Assembly (NCBI GenBank): GCA_964496695.1
Contig: CAZCBE010000015.1
Coordinates: 1 to 64,000 of the forward strand
From: SXTU01 sp964496695
GTDB taxonomy: Bacteria > Verrucomicrobiota > Verrucomicrobiia > Limisphaerales > SXTU01
Direction: 5' to 3'
DNA length: 64,000 bases
Shown here: positions 25,004-33,150 of the stretch, in pieces
Layout of the letters: each line of letters opens with the position of its first letter
Numbering within the stretch: the stretch's first letter is position 1
Position numbers and translations under genes: made by a program
Notes under the pieces: model-generated
The model's input: the letters and a program-made list of their open reading frames with translations, nothing else
Database searches by the model: none
What the model was told of the DNA's origin: nothing

Positions 25004-25849
25004 TTACTCGCGCAGGTTCTTGGGCAGCGGGAAGTAGCCCACGTCTTTCACGACCTTCTGGCCTTCGTCACCGCGAATCCAGGTGAGGTATTTGGCGATG
25101 TCGCCCTTGTCGAGCGCGGGATTCACATACACGTAGAGGTAGCGCCAGATGGGATAGGTGCCCTTGACGACGTTCTCCTCGGTCGGCTCGATGGCGGGCG
25201 AGGTGTCGTCCTTCTTCACCTTGAGGTGCTTGGCGCCCGCGCCGTAGGCCGCGCCGCCGTAGCCGATGCCGTTTTTGTCCTTGGCCACGGCCTGCAGCAC
25301 CGCCGCCGTGCCCGGCATGGTCTGCGCGCTGGAGGCGAAGTCCTTGCCCTGAAGCACGTTCTCCTTGAAGAACTCGTAGGTGCCCGAGCTGTTTTCGCGG
25401 CTATAGACGGTGATGGGAGCATCCGCACCGCCCACTTCCTTCCAGTTCTTGGTCTTGCCGTTGAAGATGTCGGCGATCTGCGCCACGGTGAGTTCCTTCA
25501 CCGGGTTGTCCGCGCTGACATACACGGAGAGGCCGTCGAGGCACACCTTGTATTCCGTCGGGCGCTTGCCGAAGGCCTTGATGCAGGTGGTGATCTCCGC
25601 CGGCTTGATCTTCCGCGAGGCGTTGGCGAGGTCGGTGGTCTTGTTCTGGAGCGCGGCGAAGCCGGTGCCGGAACCGCCGCCCGTGACTTGAATCTTCGTG
25701 TCGGCATTCTTGGTCATGTAGGCCTCGGCCCACTTCTGGGCGAGCACCACGAGGGTGTCGGAGCCTTTGACGGTGATGCTGCCCGCCTGGGCGGAGCCGA
25801 CGAGTGCGAGGGCCGCCGCGAGGACGGCGAGGGATTTCAGGGTTTTCAT
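25004..25849 (-). CDS. pstS: Phosphate ABC transporter substrate-binding protein PstS
   Basis: Predicted 281 residues. Signal peptide residues 1-22 (LAVLAAALALVGSAQA) with cleavage after AQA. The phosphate-binding fold shows ITVKGSDTLVVLAQKWAEAY at the start, VTGGGSGTGFAAL (phosphate-binding loop), ANASRKIKP, then SRENSSGTYEFFKENVL and a C-terminal ALDKGDIAKYLTWIRGDEGQKVV. Periplasmic receptor for PstCAB. Encoded 66 bases after the porin gene, with a small hairpin in the gap, and upstream of pstC. Confidence 0.93.
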   Translation of the reverse strand: MKTLKSLAVLAAALALVGSAQAGSITVKGSDTLVVLAQKWAEAYMTKNADTKIQVTGGGSGTGFAALQNKTTDLANASRKIKPAEITTCIKAFGKRPTEYKVCLDGLSVYVSADNPVKELTVAQIADIFNGKTKNWKEVGGADAPITVYSRENSSGTYEFFKENVLQGKDFASSAQTMPGTAAVLQAVAKDKNGIGYGGAAYGAGAKHLKVKKDDTSPAIEPTEENVVKGTYPIWRYLYVYVNPALDKGDIAKYLTWIRGDEGQKVVKDVGYFPLPKNLRE

Positions 25850-25870
25850 ATTTTGGTTTTCAGTGGTGGA

Positions 25871-25896
25871 CCGGAGAAGGCGATGTCCTCCTCCGG
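25871..25896 (-). other. Hairpin between porin gene and pstS
   Basis: CCGGAGAAGG and CCTCCTCCGG (one mismatch) form a 10-base stem with a six-base loop in the 66-base gap. It may set the relative amounts of porin and PstS; no T-run follows. Confidence 0.55.
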
Positions 25897-25915
25897 CCCG
25901 GTTGAAGGTTTCGGT

Positions 25916-27319
25916 TTAGAACTTGAACGCGGCATCAAGCTGGATGCGGCCTGCCTGGCCAAAGGCGGCACCGGCCGGCTTGTCTATCTGGCCGAACAGA
26001 TAGTAAGTGAACGCGAGGGTCAACGAGTCGGTGGGCGAATAAGCGCCGCGCATGTAGTGGCCGCGCAAATTCGTGCCGGCCTGATAGCCAGCGGCACCAC
26101 CCGTCGGAGCGGCCGTATACCAGGCACCGTGGTCGCTATCCACGATCTCTTCATACCAGTAGTTGGCTTCGAGATTCTTCCACTTGTAGGTCAGGTCCCA
26201 GGTGCCTTTCTTGCCCGACTTGCCCAGCGTCAAGCCGACGGAGTAGGCCTCGTTGCGCTGCTTGCCGCCGCCGGAGTTGTTGGCAGCCGGAATCTTGCCG
26301 CCGCCCGGGTTGTTAATGTATTCGCCGCCGAACTTGATGGGGAACGCGCCCGGGTAGTAAGGGAAGCTTTCCATCGTATAGGTCACCCAGGCATCGGTGG
26401 CGATGGGGCAGAACGACGAAGTCAACACGCCGCCAGCCGTGCGGCTGTTACCCTGGCTCACGTTGGCGATGGCCGCCGTGGTCAGGTTTTGCGCATCGCT
26501 GAGGCCATAGATCCCAACTCCAACAGAGGAGGCCCACTTCGGTGTCCAGGTGGACTCCAGTCGAATCTGGCCGCCGTAGAGATACGAGTCCTTGCTGCCC
26601 GTCCCGGCACCGCCGCCCAACTCGAGCAACGAGAACAGGCCGCCGTTGAACTTGAGGGCATGGCTCTCCGAGATGTTGTAGCCAAGCTGGAACCCGATGC
26701 CTTCCGGCGTGTAGTCGGGGTCCATCATGATCTCAGACACTTGGAACGGGTTCTCCATCTTGCCGCCGATCAAGGTCATGGACCAATCCGGGCTGTTGAG
26801 GGCGTTCCACTTCGCGTAGGCCAGGTCAATCCAGACCAGCTTCTTGGAACCGTTGCCAGTCAAAGTGTCGTTGCCCGAGATCGGGTCACCCGACGGAGTG
26901 GCACCGGCGGCGGCCTTGTTCTCCGCCGAGGTCAGCCGCATGCCAACCTCGAAGTCGTCCTGCAGCGTCGCGGTCACACCCACGCGCAGACGGTAGCGCA
27001 TGCGATTGCGGTCGGTGAAGGTCGGGGCGACCCCGGACGGCGGGTCTTGGAAGATCCCGTCATAACGCAGACGGATGTCGCCACCGATGCGCAGGGCCGT
27101 GACCCAGTCGGGCAGGCCGCTCTTGGCCTGGTAGGCGCGGGTGAAGTCCTTGTCGGATTCATCACGAAGGGCCTGGGCTTCCTTGGTGGTCAGGATGCCC
27201 TTCTCGACTAGCTTATCAATGAGTGTGTCGGCGGACTGGGCTTGGGCGGCGGGCAGGCAGGCGAACGCCGCAAGCGCCGCAGTCGTCACAGCCAGAGCTG
27301 TCTTGGTGGTGCGTTTCAT
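25916..27319 (-). CDS. Putative porin of the phosphate regulon
   Basis: Predicted 467 residues from MKRTTKTALAV; signal peptide ends at AQA near residue 28. A short alpha-helical region follows (SADTLIDKLVEKGILTTKEAQALRDES), as in the 'putative porin' family (PF16930-like), before a beta-barrel with alternating aromatic strands (IGGDIRLRYDGIF, MRYRLRVGVTATL, WSMTLIGGKMENPF) and a terminal strand QAGRIQLDAAFKF ending in Phe, the outer-membrane targeting signature. It starts the pst block and has a Pho-box-like repeat 129 bases upstream, so it is probably a phosphate-starvation porin comparable in role to OprP/OprO; selectivity is not shown by sequence. Confidence 0.8.
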   Translation of the reverse strand: MKRTTKTALAVTTAALAAFACLPAAQAQSADTLIDKLVEKGILTTKEAQALRDESDKDFTRAYQAKSGLPDWVTALRIGGDIRLRYDGIFQDPPSGVAPTFTDRNRMRYRLRVGVTATLQDDFEVGMRLTSAENKAAAGATPSGDPISGNDTLTGNGSKKLVWIDLAYAKWNALNSPDWSMTLIGGKMENPFQVSEIMMDPDYTPEGIGFQLGYNISESHALKFNGGLFSLLELGGGAGTGSKDSYLYGGQIRLESTWTPKWASSVGVGIYGLSDAQNLTTAAIANVSQGNSRTAGGVLTSSFCPIATDAWVTYTMESFPYYPGAFPIKFGGEYINNPGGGKIPAANNSGGGKQRNEAYSVGLTLGKSGKKGTWDLTYKWKNLEANYWYEEIVDSDHGAWYTAAPTGGAAGYQAGTNLRGHYMRGAYSPTDSLTLAFTYYLFGQIDKPAGAAFGQAGRIQLDAAFKF

Positions 27320-27943
27320 CGTGTGTGTGTTTGTCGCAGACATACTAAACAGTTTGTTTGAGCCAGTTTTAATGAACGGATTTTCATGAATGCATCCGCA
27401 ACGCCGCGCAAACTGCCCGTGCTCGGTGACGAACAAAGGGCGGGAATGTTACAAATGTGTGACAGAGTCGCCCATCTGCTGTGCCAAGACACCGCGCTCT
27501 GGACCATCCCTTCCCAGCCCTCCGAACTCTGCGGCACCGCCCGTAGCATCTTTGAATCGGCTTGAGCGCGCCAGCTACACGCATCCGGCGTGAATTTCAC
27601 GCAACAAGCTGGACTCTCCAATTGTGAGTTCCCATTGCTGCTGTAACCAATTCTGCACATTCATCGACGGCTGCAACTGCCCCGCTAGGCCCTTCGGCGC
27701 ATAACCGAGAACCAGGTCTTCAGTGCCTGCCTTTTAGCCATGCATCCGCAACTGATTTTCACCAAGCGGGTTACTGCCTGGTCATAAAACTGAATGCCTG
27801 CTTCTTAAGCACAACAGCACTGAAACGCGGCGGCATTTTGGTGGCCGCTCCACTGCTTGTTAAAGGCCGACTCAGGCCTGGCTCCGAGAGCTGTTCTCTC
27901 GGCGGTTCAGCCGAGCCACAAAACAGCACAAACACAGCACAAA
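27320..27943. other. Divergent intergenic region, porin/pst operon versus pseudopilin
   Basis: This region separates the pst block (-) from the pseudopilin gene (+). It contains the Pho-box-like repeat at 27448-27465. No gene is seen; the open frames are short and lack coding character. Nothing else was recognised between 27470 and 27940. Confidence 0.65.
27448..27465 (-). promoter_or_regulatory. Pho-box-like direct repeat (PhoB-type operator)
   Basis: Read on the minus strand: CTGTCAC, four bases (ACAT), TTGTAAC. Two seven-base repeats with an 11-base period match the PhoB box layout (consensus half CTGTCAT). It lies 129 bases upstream of the porin start and in front of the whole pst block. 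Confidence 0.65.
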
Positions 27944-28828
27944 ATGAAAACACTGCACAACAGAAATGCCGGGGGCTTTACGCTCATCGAACTGCTCGTC
28001 GTCATCGCCATCATCGCCATCCTCGCCGGCATGCTCCTGCCCGCTCTCGCCAAAGCCAAGGCCAAGGCCTCGCGTATCAAATGCGCCAACAACCTCAAAC
28101 AGGTCGGCCTTGGCTTCAAGGTCTTCGCCAACGACAATGAAGATCGCTTCCCCTATCGTGTGCCCGTCACTCGTTACACGACGGCACCCATGACCTTCTA
28201 TTTCACCGCCACTGTGAATCCAACCATCTCGCCCACGGCCGCAGCCGGCAATGCCAACGCCAACGCCCAGGCTTGGACCCATTTTCTGACCATGTCCAAT
28301 GAGCTGGGCTCCGCGAAAATCCTGATGTGCCCCGGCGATCGCAACAAGCTCAACAACATGAAAGGCGACTTCACGTCCGGGGCTAACGGCTACAACCTCC
28401 CTAGTGGGGCGGGAGCCAACAGCGGCGGCGTCGTGGCGACCTACACCTACAACCAGGCGACCGGTGGCATCAGCAACGGCAAGGACAACGCGACCTCGTT
28501 CGCGGTGGGTCTGCAAGCTGATGAGACGCAGCCGAACACCATCCTGATCGCGGATCGTAACTTCCGCACCGCCAACGGGGTGGTGGCGGCTGCGCAGGTT
28601 CCGTTGACGGGTGGACAAACCATGGCGATGGACCCTTTTACCGGCCAGGCGGCTTGGGTGCTCGGTGCCACCACCGCCAACCAGGCAGCGCAGCATGACA
28701 CTGCAGGGAACTACGGGCTGTCGGATGGCAGCGTGCAACAGTCGCCCAGTTCTGGCCTGCAAGTCCAGTTGCGCCAATCGTCCTCCGGGCTGGGAGCTGT
28801 CGTCACCACCTTTGCGTTCCCGCTCTAA
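27944..28828 (+). CDS. Pseudopilin-like protein with H-X9-DG signature
   Basis: Predicted 294 residues. The start at 27944 places a prepilin peptidase site at NAGG/FTLIELL (cut after Gly11, Glu16 at +5), followed by a hydrophobic helix AIIAILAGMLLPALAKAKAKA. The globular part contains CANNLKQVGLGFKVF and ends with the H-X9-DG motif (His-DTAGNYGLS-Asp-Gly). Such proteins are numerous in Planctomycetes and Verrucomicrobia and are thought to be type II secretion or type IV pilus-like pseudopilins; no secretion machinery is encoded nearby. An ideal terminator follows immediately, so it is probably monocistronic. Confidence 0.85.
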   Translation: MKTLHNRNAGGFTLIELLVVIAIIAILAGMLLPALAKAKAKASRIKCANNLKQVGLGFKVFANDNEDRFPYRVPVTRYTTAPMTFYFTATVNPTISPTAAAGNANANAQAWTHFLTMSNELGSAKILMCPGDRNKLNNMKGDFTSGANGYNLPSGAGANSGGVVATYTYNQATGGISNGKDNATSFAVGLQADETQPNTILIADRNFRTANGVVAAAQVPLTGGQTMAMDPFTGQAAWVLGATTANQAAQHDTAGNYGLSDGSVQQSPSSGLQVQLRQSSSGLGAVVTTFAFPL

Positions 28829-28835
28829 GACAATT

Positions 28836-28866
28836 CTGGGCACCCGGCGACGGGTGCCCAGTTTTT
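28836..28866 (+). terminator. Rho-independent terminator of pseudopilin gene
   Basis: CTGGGCACCCG and CGGGTGCCCAG form an 11-base perfect stem around a four-base loop (GCGA), followed by TTTTT. It lies eight bases after the stop codon. Confidence 0.92.
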
Positions 28867-28963
28867 CCCTGTTAATTGCGATTATTTTACAGCAATTGTT
28901 CGCGTTCGAAGCCAGCCTCAATGCGAAACTGGCAACTCCGGACCGGGACCAACTGAACGACCT

Positions 28964-29596
28964 ATGACTATCCGCGTATCCATCGTCGAAGATGACGCCG
29001 ACGTGCGCAACAGCCTAGCCGTCCTGCTCAACGGGTCGGATGGCTTCGCCTGCGTCAGCGAGCACCGTTCTGCGGAAGCCGCCATCGCTGAGCTTCACAG
29101 GGCTGAACCGCAAGTGGTGCTCATGGACATCAATCTGGCCCGCATCTCGGGCATCGAATGTGTGCGCCAACTCAAGGCAAGGATGCCCGAGGTGCATTTC
29201 CTCATGCTCACGATGTATGAGGATGTGGAGTTGATTTTTGAATCCCTGACCGCCGGAGCCAGCGGTTATCTCCTCAAGCGCACGCCCCCCGCCAAGCTGC
29301 TTGAGGCCATCACCGAGGTCCACCAAGGCGGCTCGCCGATGACCAGCAAGATTGCCCGGATCGTGGTGCAGCACTTCCAAAAGGTCAAAACCCCGGGCCG
29401 CAGCACCGAGGTGCTCTCTTCCCGCGAAAAGGAGATCCTCGCCCTGCTCGCCAAAGGCCACCGCTACAAGGAAATCGCCGAGCAGCTCGGGATCAGCTTT
29501 GACACAGTCCGGGCGCACCTGCGGAACATCTATGACAAACTCCAGGTCCGGTCGCGCACGGAAGCAGTGGTGAAATACCTGGAGCCCGCTCCGTAG
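28964..29596 (+). CDS. NarL/FixJ-family response regulator
   Basis: Predicted 210 residues. The receiver domain (residues 1-120) has the acidic pair Glu9-Asp10, phosphorylation site Asp55 (VVLMDINLA), Thr in MLTMYED and Lys in YLLKRTPP. The LuxR-type helix-turn-helix occupies about 148-205 (LSSREKEILALLAKGHRYKEIAEQLGISFDTVRAHLRNIYDKL). The cognate histidine kinase is not adjacent. The HEAT-repeat gene follows in the same direction after about 150 bases. Target genes unknown. Confidence 0.9.
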   Translation: MTIRVSIVEDDADVRNSLAVLLNGSDGFACVSEHRSAEAAIAELHRAEPQVVLMDINLARISGIECVRQLKARMPEVHFLMLTMYEDVELIFESLTAGASGYLLKRTPPAKLLEAITEVHQGGSPMTSKIARIVVQHFQKVKTPGRSTEVLSSREKEILALLAKGHRYKEIAEQLGISFDTVRAHLRNIYDKLQVRSRTEAVVKYLEPAP

Positions 29597-29749
29597 GTCG
29601 AAATGGGTAGTCCGGCACGCCCCGATCCGGTCAGCCGAGTGGGGCTGCCTTCCGGGCTGCGTGGAATTCACGCACCAGACATTGTCCCACAAATGTCTCC
29701 GCTTCATTTTAATGCTGAAGCACGCAGTTCCTCGGCTCGTCGCACTTCT

Positions 29750-30553
29750 ATGAAATCCACCATCTACAATCCCGACCGGAGTTACTGGGCTGCGATGACC
29801 CTTTTCTCGCTGGCCACGCTGCTCTTCATTCTCTTGAACAGCCTGCCTGCCTATCCCGATCAGTATCTCAAGCTGTGGCTCAGCTACCTGGCCTCTGACC
29901 GGCCCGAACGCAAGGAAATGGCAGTCGCCGAGCTTCGTCAAAGCAGTAAGACAGTTCTGCCTCAGCTCCTGCGCATGATCCATTCCGGCGACACCAACCT
30001 TCAGGCGCAGGCCGTGCTTGCCTTTGTCGCCATGAACGGTCATGCGCGGCCAGCCACCCCGCGCCTGGCGCAATTACTGCGCCATGAGGCGACCTCCCTT
30101 GCCGCCGCCCGGGCCCTGGCCGGCATCGGGCGGTCCTCGCTCCCCGTCTTGACCAACGCGCTGAACTCCCCCGTGCGCTATGTCCGCAGCAACGCGGCCC
30201 GTGGCATCGGTCTGCTTGGCTTCGATGCCCATCCGGCGGTCCCCCTGCTCGTCCGGGTGCTTGAAGACCGGGATGACAACCTCCGTTACTTCGCCTCACG
30301 GGCATTGGGACGCATTGCGGCGGAACCTGAGCAAGCTGTCCCCGCGCTCGTGACGCGAATCAATGACCCGAGCCGGGAAGTGCGCAAGATGGCGATCCTT
30401 TCGCTGGGCAAGTTTCATGAACAAGCAAAGGTGGCGGTCCCCGCGTTGCGCCACAAGGCGCTCAGAGGAGTCAACCAAGACGTTCGGAACGCCGCTGTCT
30501 TTGCACTTAATGAGATAGACCCGACTTGGTCCGCCGCTGAGAATCAGAACTGA
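29750..30553 (+). CDS. Membrane-anchored HEAT-repeat protein
   Basis: Predicted 267 residues from MKSTIYNPDRSYW. One N-terminal membrane helix (residues about 16-34, MTLFSLATLLFILLNSL) anchors a helical solenoid of about six HEAT/PBS-lyase-type repeats: LLRMIHSGDTNLQAQAVLAF, RLAQLLRHEATSLAAARALAGIG, VLTNALNSPVRYVRSNAARGIGLLG, LLVRVLEDRDDNLRYFASRALGRIA. Such repeats bind other proteins. Orientation suggests the solenoid may be extracytoplasmic, but topology is uncertain. No enzymatic motif. Confidence 0.7.
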   Translation: MKSTIYNPDRSYWAAMTLFSLATLLFILLNSLPAYPDQYLKLWLSYLASDRPERKEMAVAELRQSSKTVLPQLLRMIHSGDTNLQAQAVLAFVAMNGHARPATPRLAQLLRHEATSLAAARALAGIGRSSLPVLTNALNSPVRYVRSNAARGIGLLGFDAHPAVPLLVRVLEDRDDNLRYFASRALGRIAAEPEQAVPALVTRINDPSREVRKMAILSLGKFHEQAKVAVPALRHKALRGVNQDVRNAAVFALNEIDPTWSAAENQN

Positions 30554-30640
30554 AGGTGGAGATCCGCGGTTGCCGTGCGTCGCAGGGAGCGGAGCAGGCG
30601 GCGTCTCGTTGGGTGAGTCCGAGCGCCGCCAATCCCCTGT

Positions 30641-30892
30641 TCAAACTGCCGTGCCCGGCTTTTCCTCGCTGTAGGTGGTGCCCTGGCTGTTATGGGCCTT
30701 GGTGCGGAAGATCACGTCCACGCCGACAGCCGCACCAGTCGCCACCGTCTGGCCAGCCAGCACCACGAGCGTGTCATGGCCGAATTCAGCGTCCACACCC
30801 GTCACTTTCCATTGGAGGTGCAATGTCGTCGCGTGGTTGCCACCGCCCGCGACATAGGACGCGGCGAACTGTCCGCCCGGTGAGGGAGTCAT
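30641..30892 (-). CDS. Small protein of unknown function, coupled to upstream gene
   Basis: Predicted 83 residues (MTPSPGGQFAASYVAGGG...). The ATG overlaps the stop of the preceding gene (ATGA). The sequence LHLQWKVTGVDAEFGHDTLVVLAGQTVATGAAVGVDVIFRTKA alternates hydrophobic and polar residues like a small beta-sandwich. I do not recognise the family. The coupling to its neighbour is the best evidence that it is real; the opposite-strand frame over the same DNA looks less coding. Confidence 0.45.
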   Translation of the reverse strand: MTPSPGGQFAASYVAGGGNHATTLHLQWKVTGVDAEFGHDTLVVLAGQTVATGAAVGVDVIFRTKAHNSQGTTYSEEKPGTAV

Positions 30893-31416
30893 AGAGTTGA
30901 TCTCCAATGCGGACCCTGCTCCAAGCCGGGCATGTTCGTCACCAGCGTTTGCAACTGGGCCAGGGTTATATCGGGCTGGCCGGCCACGGCGTGCTTGATG
31001 GTCAAGGCCAGCAGCGGCGGGGTGGCGGCGGCACGCTCTGCGTTCACCCGGGCTACCACCTTGATGACCCGGCGACCGCGTGCGACCGCATTCTCAGGCG
31101 CATTTGGCTCTATGGCGCGGCAATCCGCGAGTTCCCCGTGAAGATCGCTGGTGGGTTCGATCTGACCTTCGACGGCACGAGAGAAGCGGATCACCACATC
31201 CGCCAGTTGCTCGAAGTTGTTTTTGACTGCTGTCCGGGCATCGTCCAAATCGTCCTGTGCCGTGTCGCGTTCACCGGCAATGGTGAAGATCGCGGCCACG
31301 TCCATGGTGTGCTGGGCCAGCGTGAGCGCGCCTACGGTGAGGCCCGAGGCAAAAGTGCCCCAGACGCCGATGGTTTGTTGTCCCCGAGTGTGAATGACTT
31401 CATGGAATTCCGGCAT
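30889..31416 (-). CDS. Protein of unknown function, first gene of coupled pair
   Basis: Predicted 175 residues, MPEFHEVIHTRGQQTIGVWGTFASGLTVGALTL..., mostly helical with many Ala, Val and Asp, no signal peptide and no membrane helix. A middle segment (GERDTAQDDLDDARTAVKNNFEQLADVVIRFSRAVEGQI) should form long helices. Not recognised. It overlaps the small gene downstream by four bases. A 205-residue frame on the other strand covers the same DNA but starts and ends in unlikely places. Confidence 0.5.
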   Translation of the reverse strand: MPEFHEVIHTRGQQTIGVWGTFASGLTVGALTLAQHTMDVAAIFTIAGERDTAQDDLDDARTAVKNNFEQLADVVIRFSRAVEGQIEPTSDLHGELADCRAIEPNAPENAVARGRRVIKVVARVNAERAAATPPLLALTIKHAVAGQPDITLAQLQTLVTNMPGLEQGPHWRSTL

Positions 31417-31905
31417 GGTTTTGCTCCTTCCTTTGCTTGGGTTGTTACCTTCGGCTCTGTGAAAATGAAATCATTCTCCAAGTCAATCTCTTTTCTCCAT
31501 TCGGCCTGCCCACCTTGCGTCTGAACGATTCAAAATGCTGCTTCGGCTGCCATTTTAACGGATTGGGCCACGAACAGGAGGTATTGATCAGTTTGGTTGC
31601 CATCTTGGAGGGCCACCTGGCTTGTTTCGAGGCAGTTCGGCGGGATTGGATGGGAAGCTGGCATGATTGGGTGGCTTCACGCTTTGATTGGAAGGCACTT
31701 CGCCGCTATTCGAGCCTCCAATCTTGTCAGCTTGTCGTCGAAACCGGATGAAATGGGTCCCAACCGGCTCAGTCTGGCTTCCAAACAGTTGAAGCTTTCA
31801 GTCAGCTCAGCCGTAGGGGTGCCTATTCGGGCCGTGGCTTAAACCGTGCCTTGACCTGACCTTTCAAACCCCGGAAAAATCAGGCCTGCACACTGCGCCC
31901 CAAGC
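31417..31905. other. Intergenic region, lower GC, no recognised feature
   Basis: About 490 bases with visibly lower GC than the flanks. Two short plus-strand frames are present, but neither has a convincing start, domain or coding bias. The promoter of the ModE-type gene must lie at its right end. Confidence 0.5.
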
Positions 31906-32274
31906 ATGAACCACCCCAAGCCATCCACCATCCCCGTCCTCAAGCCCCGCCTGCGGGTGGTGGTCGGCGGCAACATCGCGCTGGGGCCGGGCAAGGTGGA
32001 ACTGCTGGGGCTGATCGCCGAGACCGGCAGCATCGCCGAGGCGGCCAAACGCATGGACATGTCCTACATGCGCGCGTGGACGCTGGTGAAGCAGATGGAG
32101 GCGTGCTTCACGGAGCCGCTCCTGGACCGGCAGCGGGGCGGGGCGACGCGCGGGGGCGCGCAATTGACACACTTCGGCGCGCGGGTGCTGGAGCTGTATC
32201 ACCAGATGGAGACGGAGTCCCTTCAGGCCATGGAAAAAAACTGGCGCGAACTGCGGAAGCGGCTGCGGGACTGA
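31906..32274 (+). CDS. ModE-type winged-helix regulator, DNA-binding domain only
   Basis: Predicted 122 residues equal to the N-terminal domain of ModE: RLRVVVGGNIALGPGKVELLGLIAETGSIAEAAKRMDMSYMRAWTLVKQME (helix-turn-helix), then RGGATRGGAQLTHFGARVLELYHQME. The C-terminal molybdate-binding (molbindin) half is absent, as in several one-domain ModE proteins that sense metal indirectly or not at all. No molybdate transporter or molybdoenzyme is encoded in the window. A sequence closely matching the ModE operator starts 21 bases after the stop, so the gene probably controls the next transcription unit. Confidence 0.85.
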   Translation: MNHPKPSTIPVLKPRLRVVVGGNIALGPGKVELLGLIAETGSIAEAAKRMDMSYMRAWTLVKQMEACFTEPLLDRQRGGATRGGAQLTHFGARVLELYHQMETESLQAMEKNWRELRKRLRD

Positions 32275-32294
32275 AAATGGCGTCCCAGATGTCT

Positions 32295-32318
32295 CGATAT
32301 ATTTGAAAAAATATAACG
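32295..32318. promoter_or_regulatory. ModE-box-like operator
   Basis: CGATATAT, eight bases, ATATAACG: an 8-8-8 inverted repeat with one mismatch between half-sites. This is the layout of the E. coli modA operator as I recall it (CGTTATAT, N8, ACATAACG). It lies between the ModE-type gene and a pseudopilin gene starting 38 bases further on. Confidence 0.8.
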
Positions 32319-32356
32319 AAGGCGTTTTCAATCCCCGTGGCCGTCTGTCGGCCACC

Positions 32357-33115
32357 ATGCGAAAACGCGCCGCCTTCACGCTGATCGAACTCCTTGTCGT
32401 CATTGGCATCATTGCCATCCTGGCCGGCATGCTCCTGCCCGCGCTGGCCAAGGCCAAGGCCAAGGCGAACCAGACCAAGTGCCTGAACAACCTCAAGCAA
32501 ATCGGCCTGGGCTACATCCTCTATCGCAGCGACAACAACGACCGCTACTGCCCGCAGCGCTCCTGCCCCGACACGCCGGCGGACCCCTTCGGGTTGTCCG
32601 CCCCCGTGCCCTCGGGAGCTTCCCCCGGCACGCCGCCGCCGACCGGCCCAAACGAGATCTGGTGGGCGCCCTACGACCCGACCCAAATCCCCAACGGCGC
32701 GCCGGGTGCAGGCTACAAGCCGGGCCTCTTATTCCCCTACTTGGCAGCCACGAACATCTTCAAATGCCCGACCGACCCCCAGTGGCAGTGCGGTTACGGA
32801 ATGAACTACTGCACGGGCGGTCCCGTAGGGCAGCCGGAGGCCTTCATCACCCAGCCCTCCCAGCGCATGGCCGTGTGGGACCACCAGCGCAGCCCCGGCT
32901 GCGCGGACTCCACCACCGCCACCCCGCCGCGCACGATGTGGTATCCCTTCAACAATGCCGCCGCCGCCACGCACTACCCGTTGCGCCACAACAATGCGTT
33001 CCAAGGCCTGTTCGTGGACGGCCATGTGCAGCTCGTGCGGCAGGAGGAATTGACGCCGAAGTATTTCCGGGAACCGGGAATCGGACCGGTCATCGCTGCG
33101 TTCCCGGGTGAATAG
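32357..33115 (+). CDS. Pseudopilin-like protein with H-X9-DG signature
   Basis: Predicted 252 residues. Start at 32357 gives a short basic leader MRKRAA/FTLIELL (cut after Ala6 rather than Gly, Glu11 at +5), then GIIAILAGMLLPALAKAKAKA. Globular part: CLNNLKQIGLGYILYRSDNNDRYCPQ, CPTDPQWQCGYGMNYC and the H-X9-DG motif (His-NNAFQGLFV-Asp-Gly-His). The first 28 residues of the mature helix are nearly identical to the pseudopilin at 27944. The ModE-like operator just upstream suggests metal-dependent control, unusual for this family. Confidence 0.85.
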   Translation: MRKRAAFTLIELLVVIGIIAILAGMLLPALAKAKAKANQTKCLNNLKQIGLGYILYRSDNNDRYCPQRSCPDTPADPFGLSAPVPSGASPGTPPPTGPNEIWWAPYDPTQIPNGAPGAGYKPGLLFPYLAATNIFKCPTDPQWQCGYGMNYCTGGPVGQPEAFITQPSQRMAVWDHQRSPGCADSTTATPPRTMWYPFNNAAAATHYPLRHNNAFQGLFVDGHVQLVRQEELTPKYFREPGIGPVIAAFPGE

Positions 33116-33150
33116 GAGCCCAGTGCCAAAGCGAGATCTGGCCGTTCAAA

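Noticed and set aside
25226..27211. Open frame of 661 codons on the plus strand
   Set aside because: Antisense to pstS and the porin gene; no motif and typical third-position mirror composition.
32303..32356. Earlier start (TTG at 32303) for the pseudopilin gene
   Set aside because: The extra 18 residues would be read from the ModE-like operator and would place the prepilin peptidase site too far from the N-terminus for this family.
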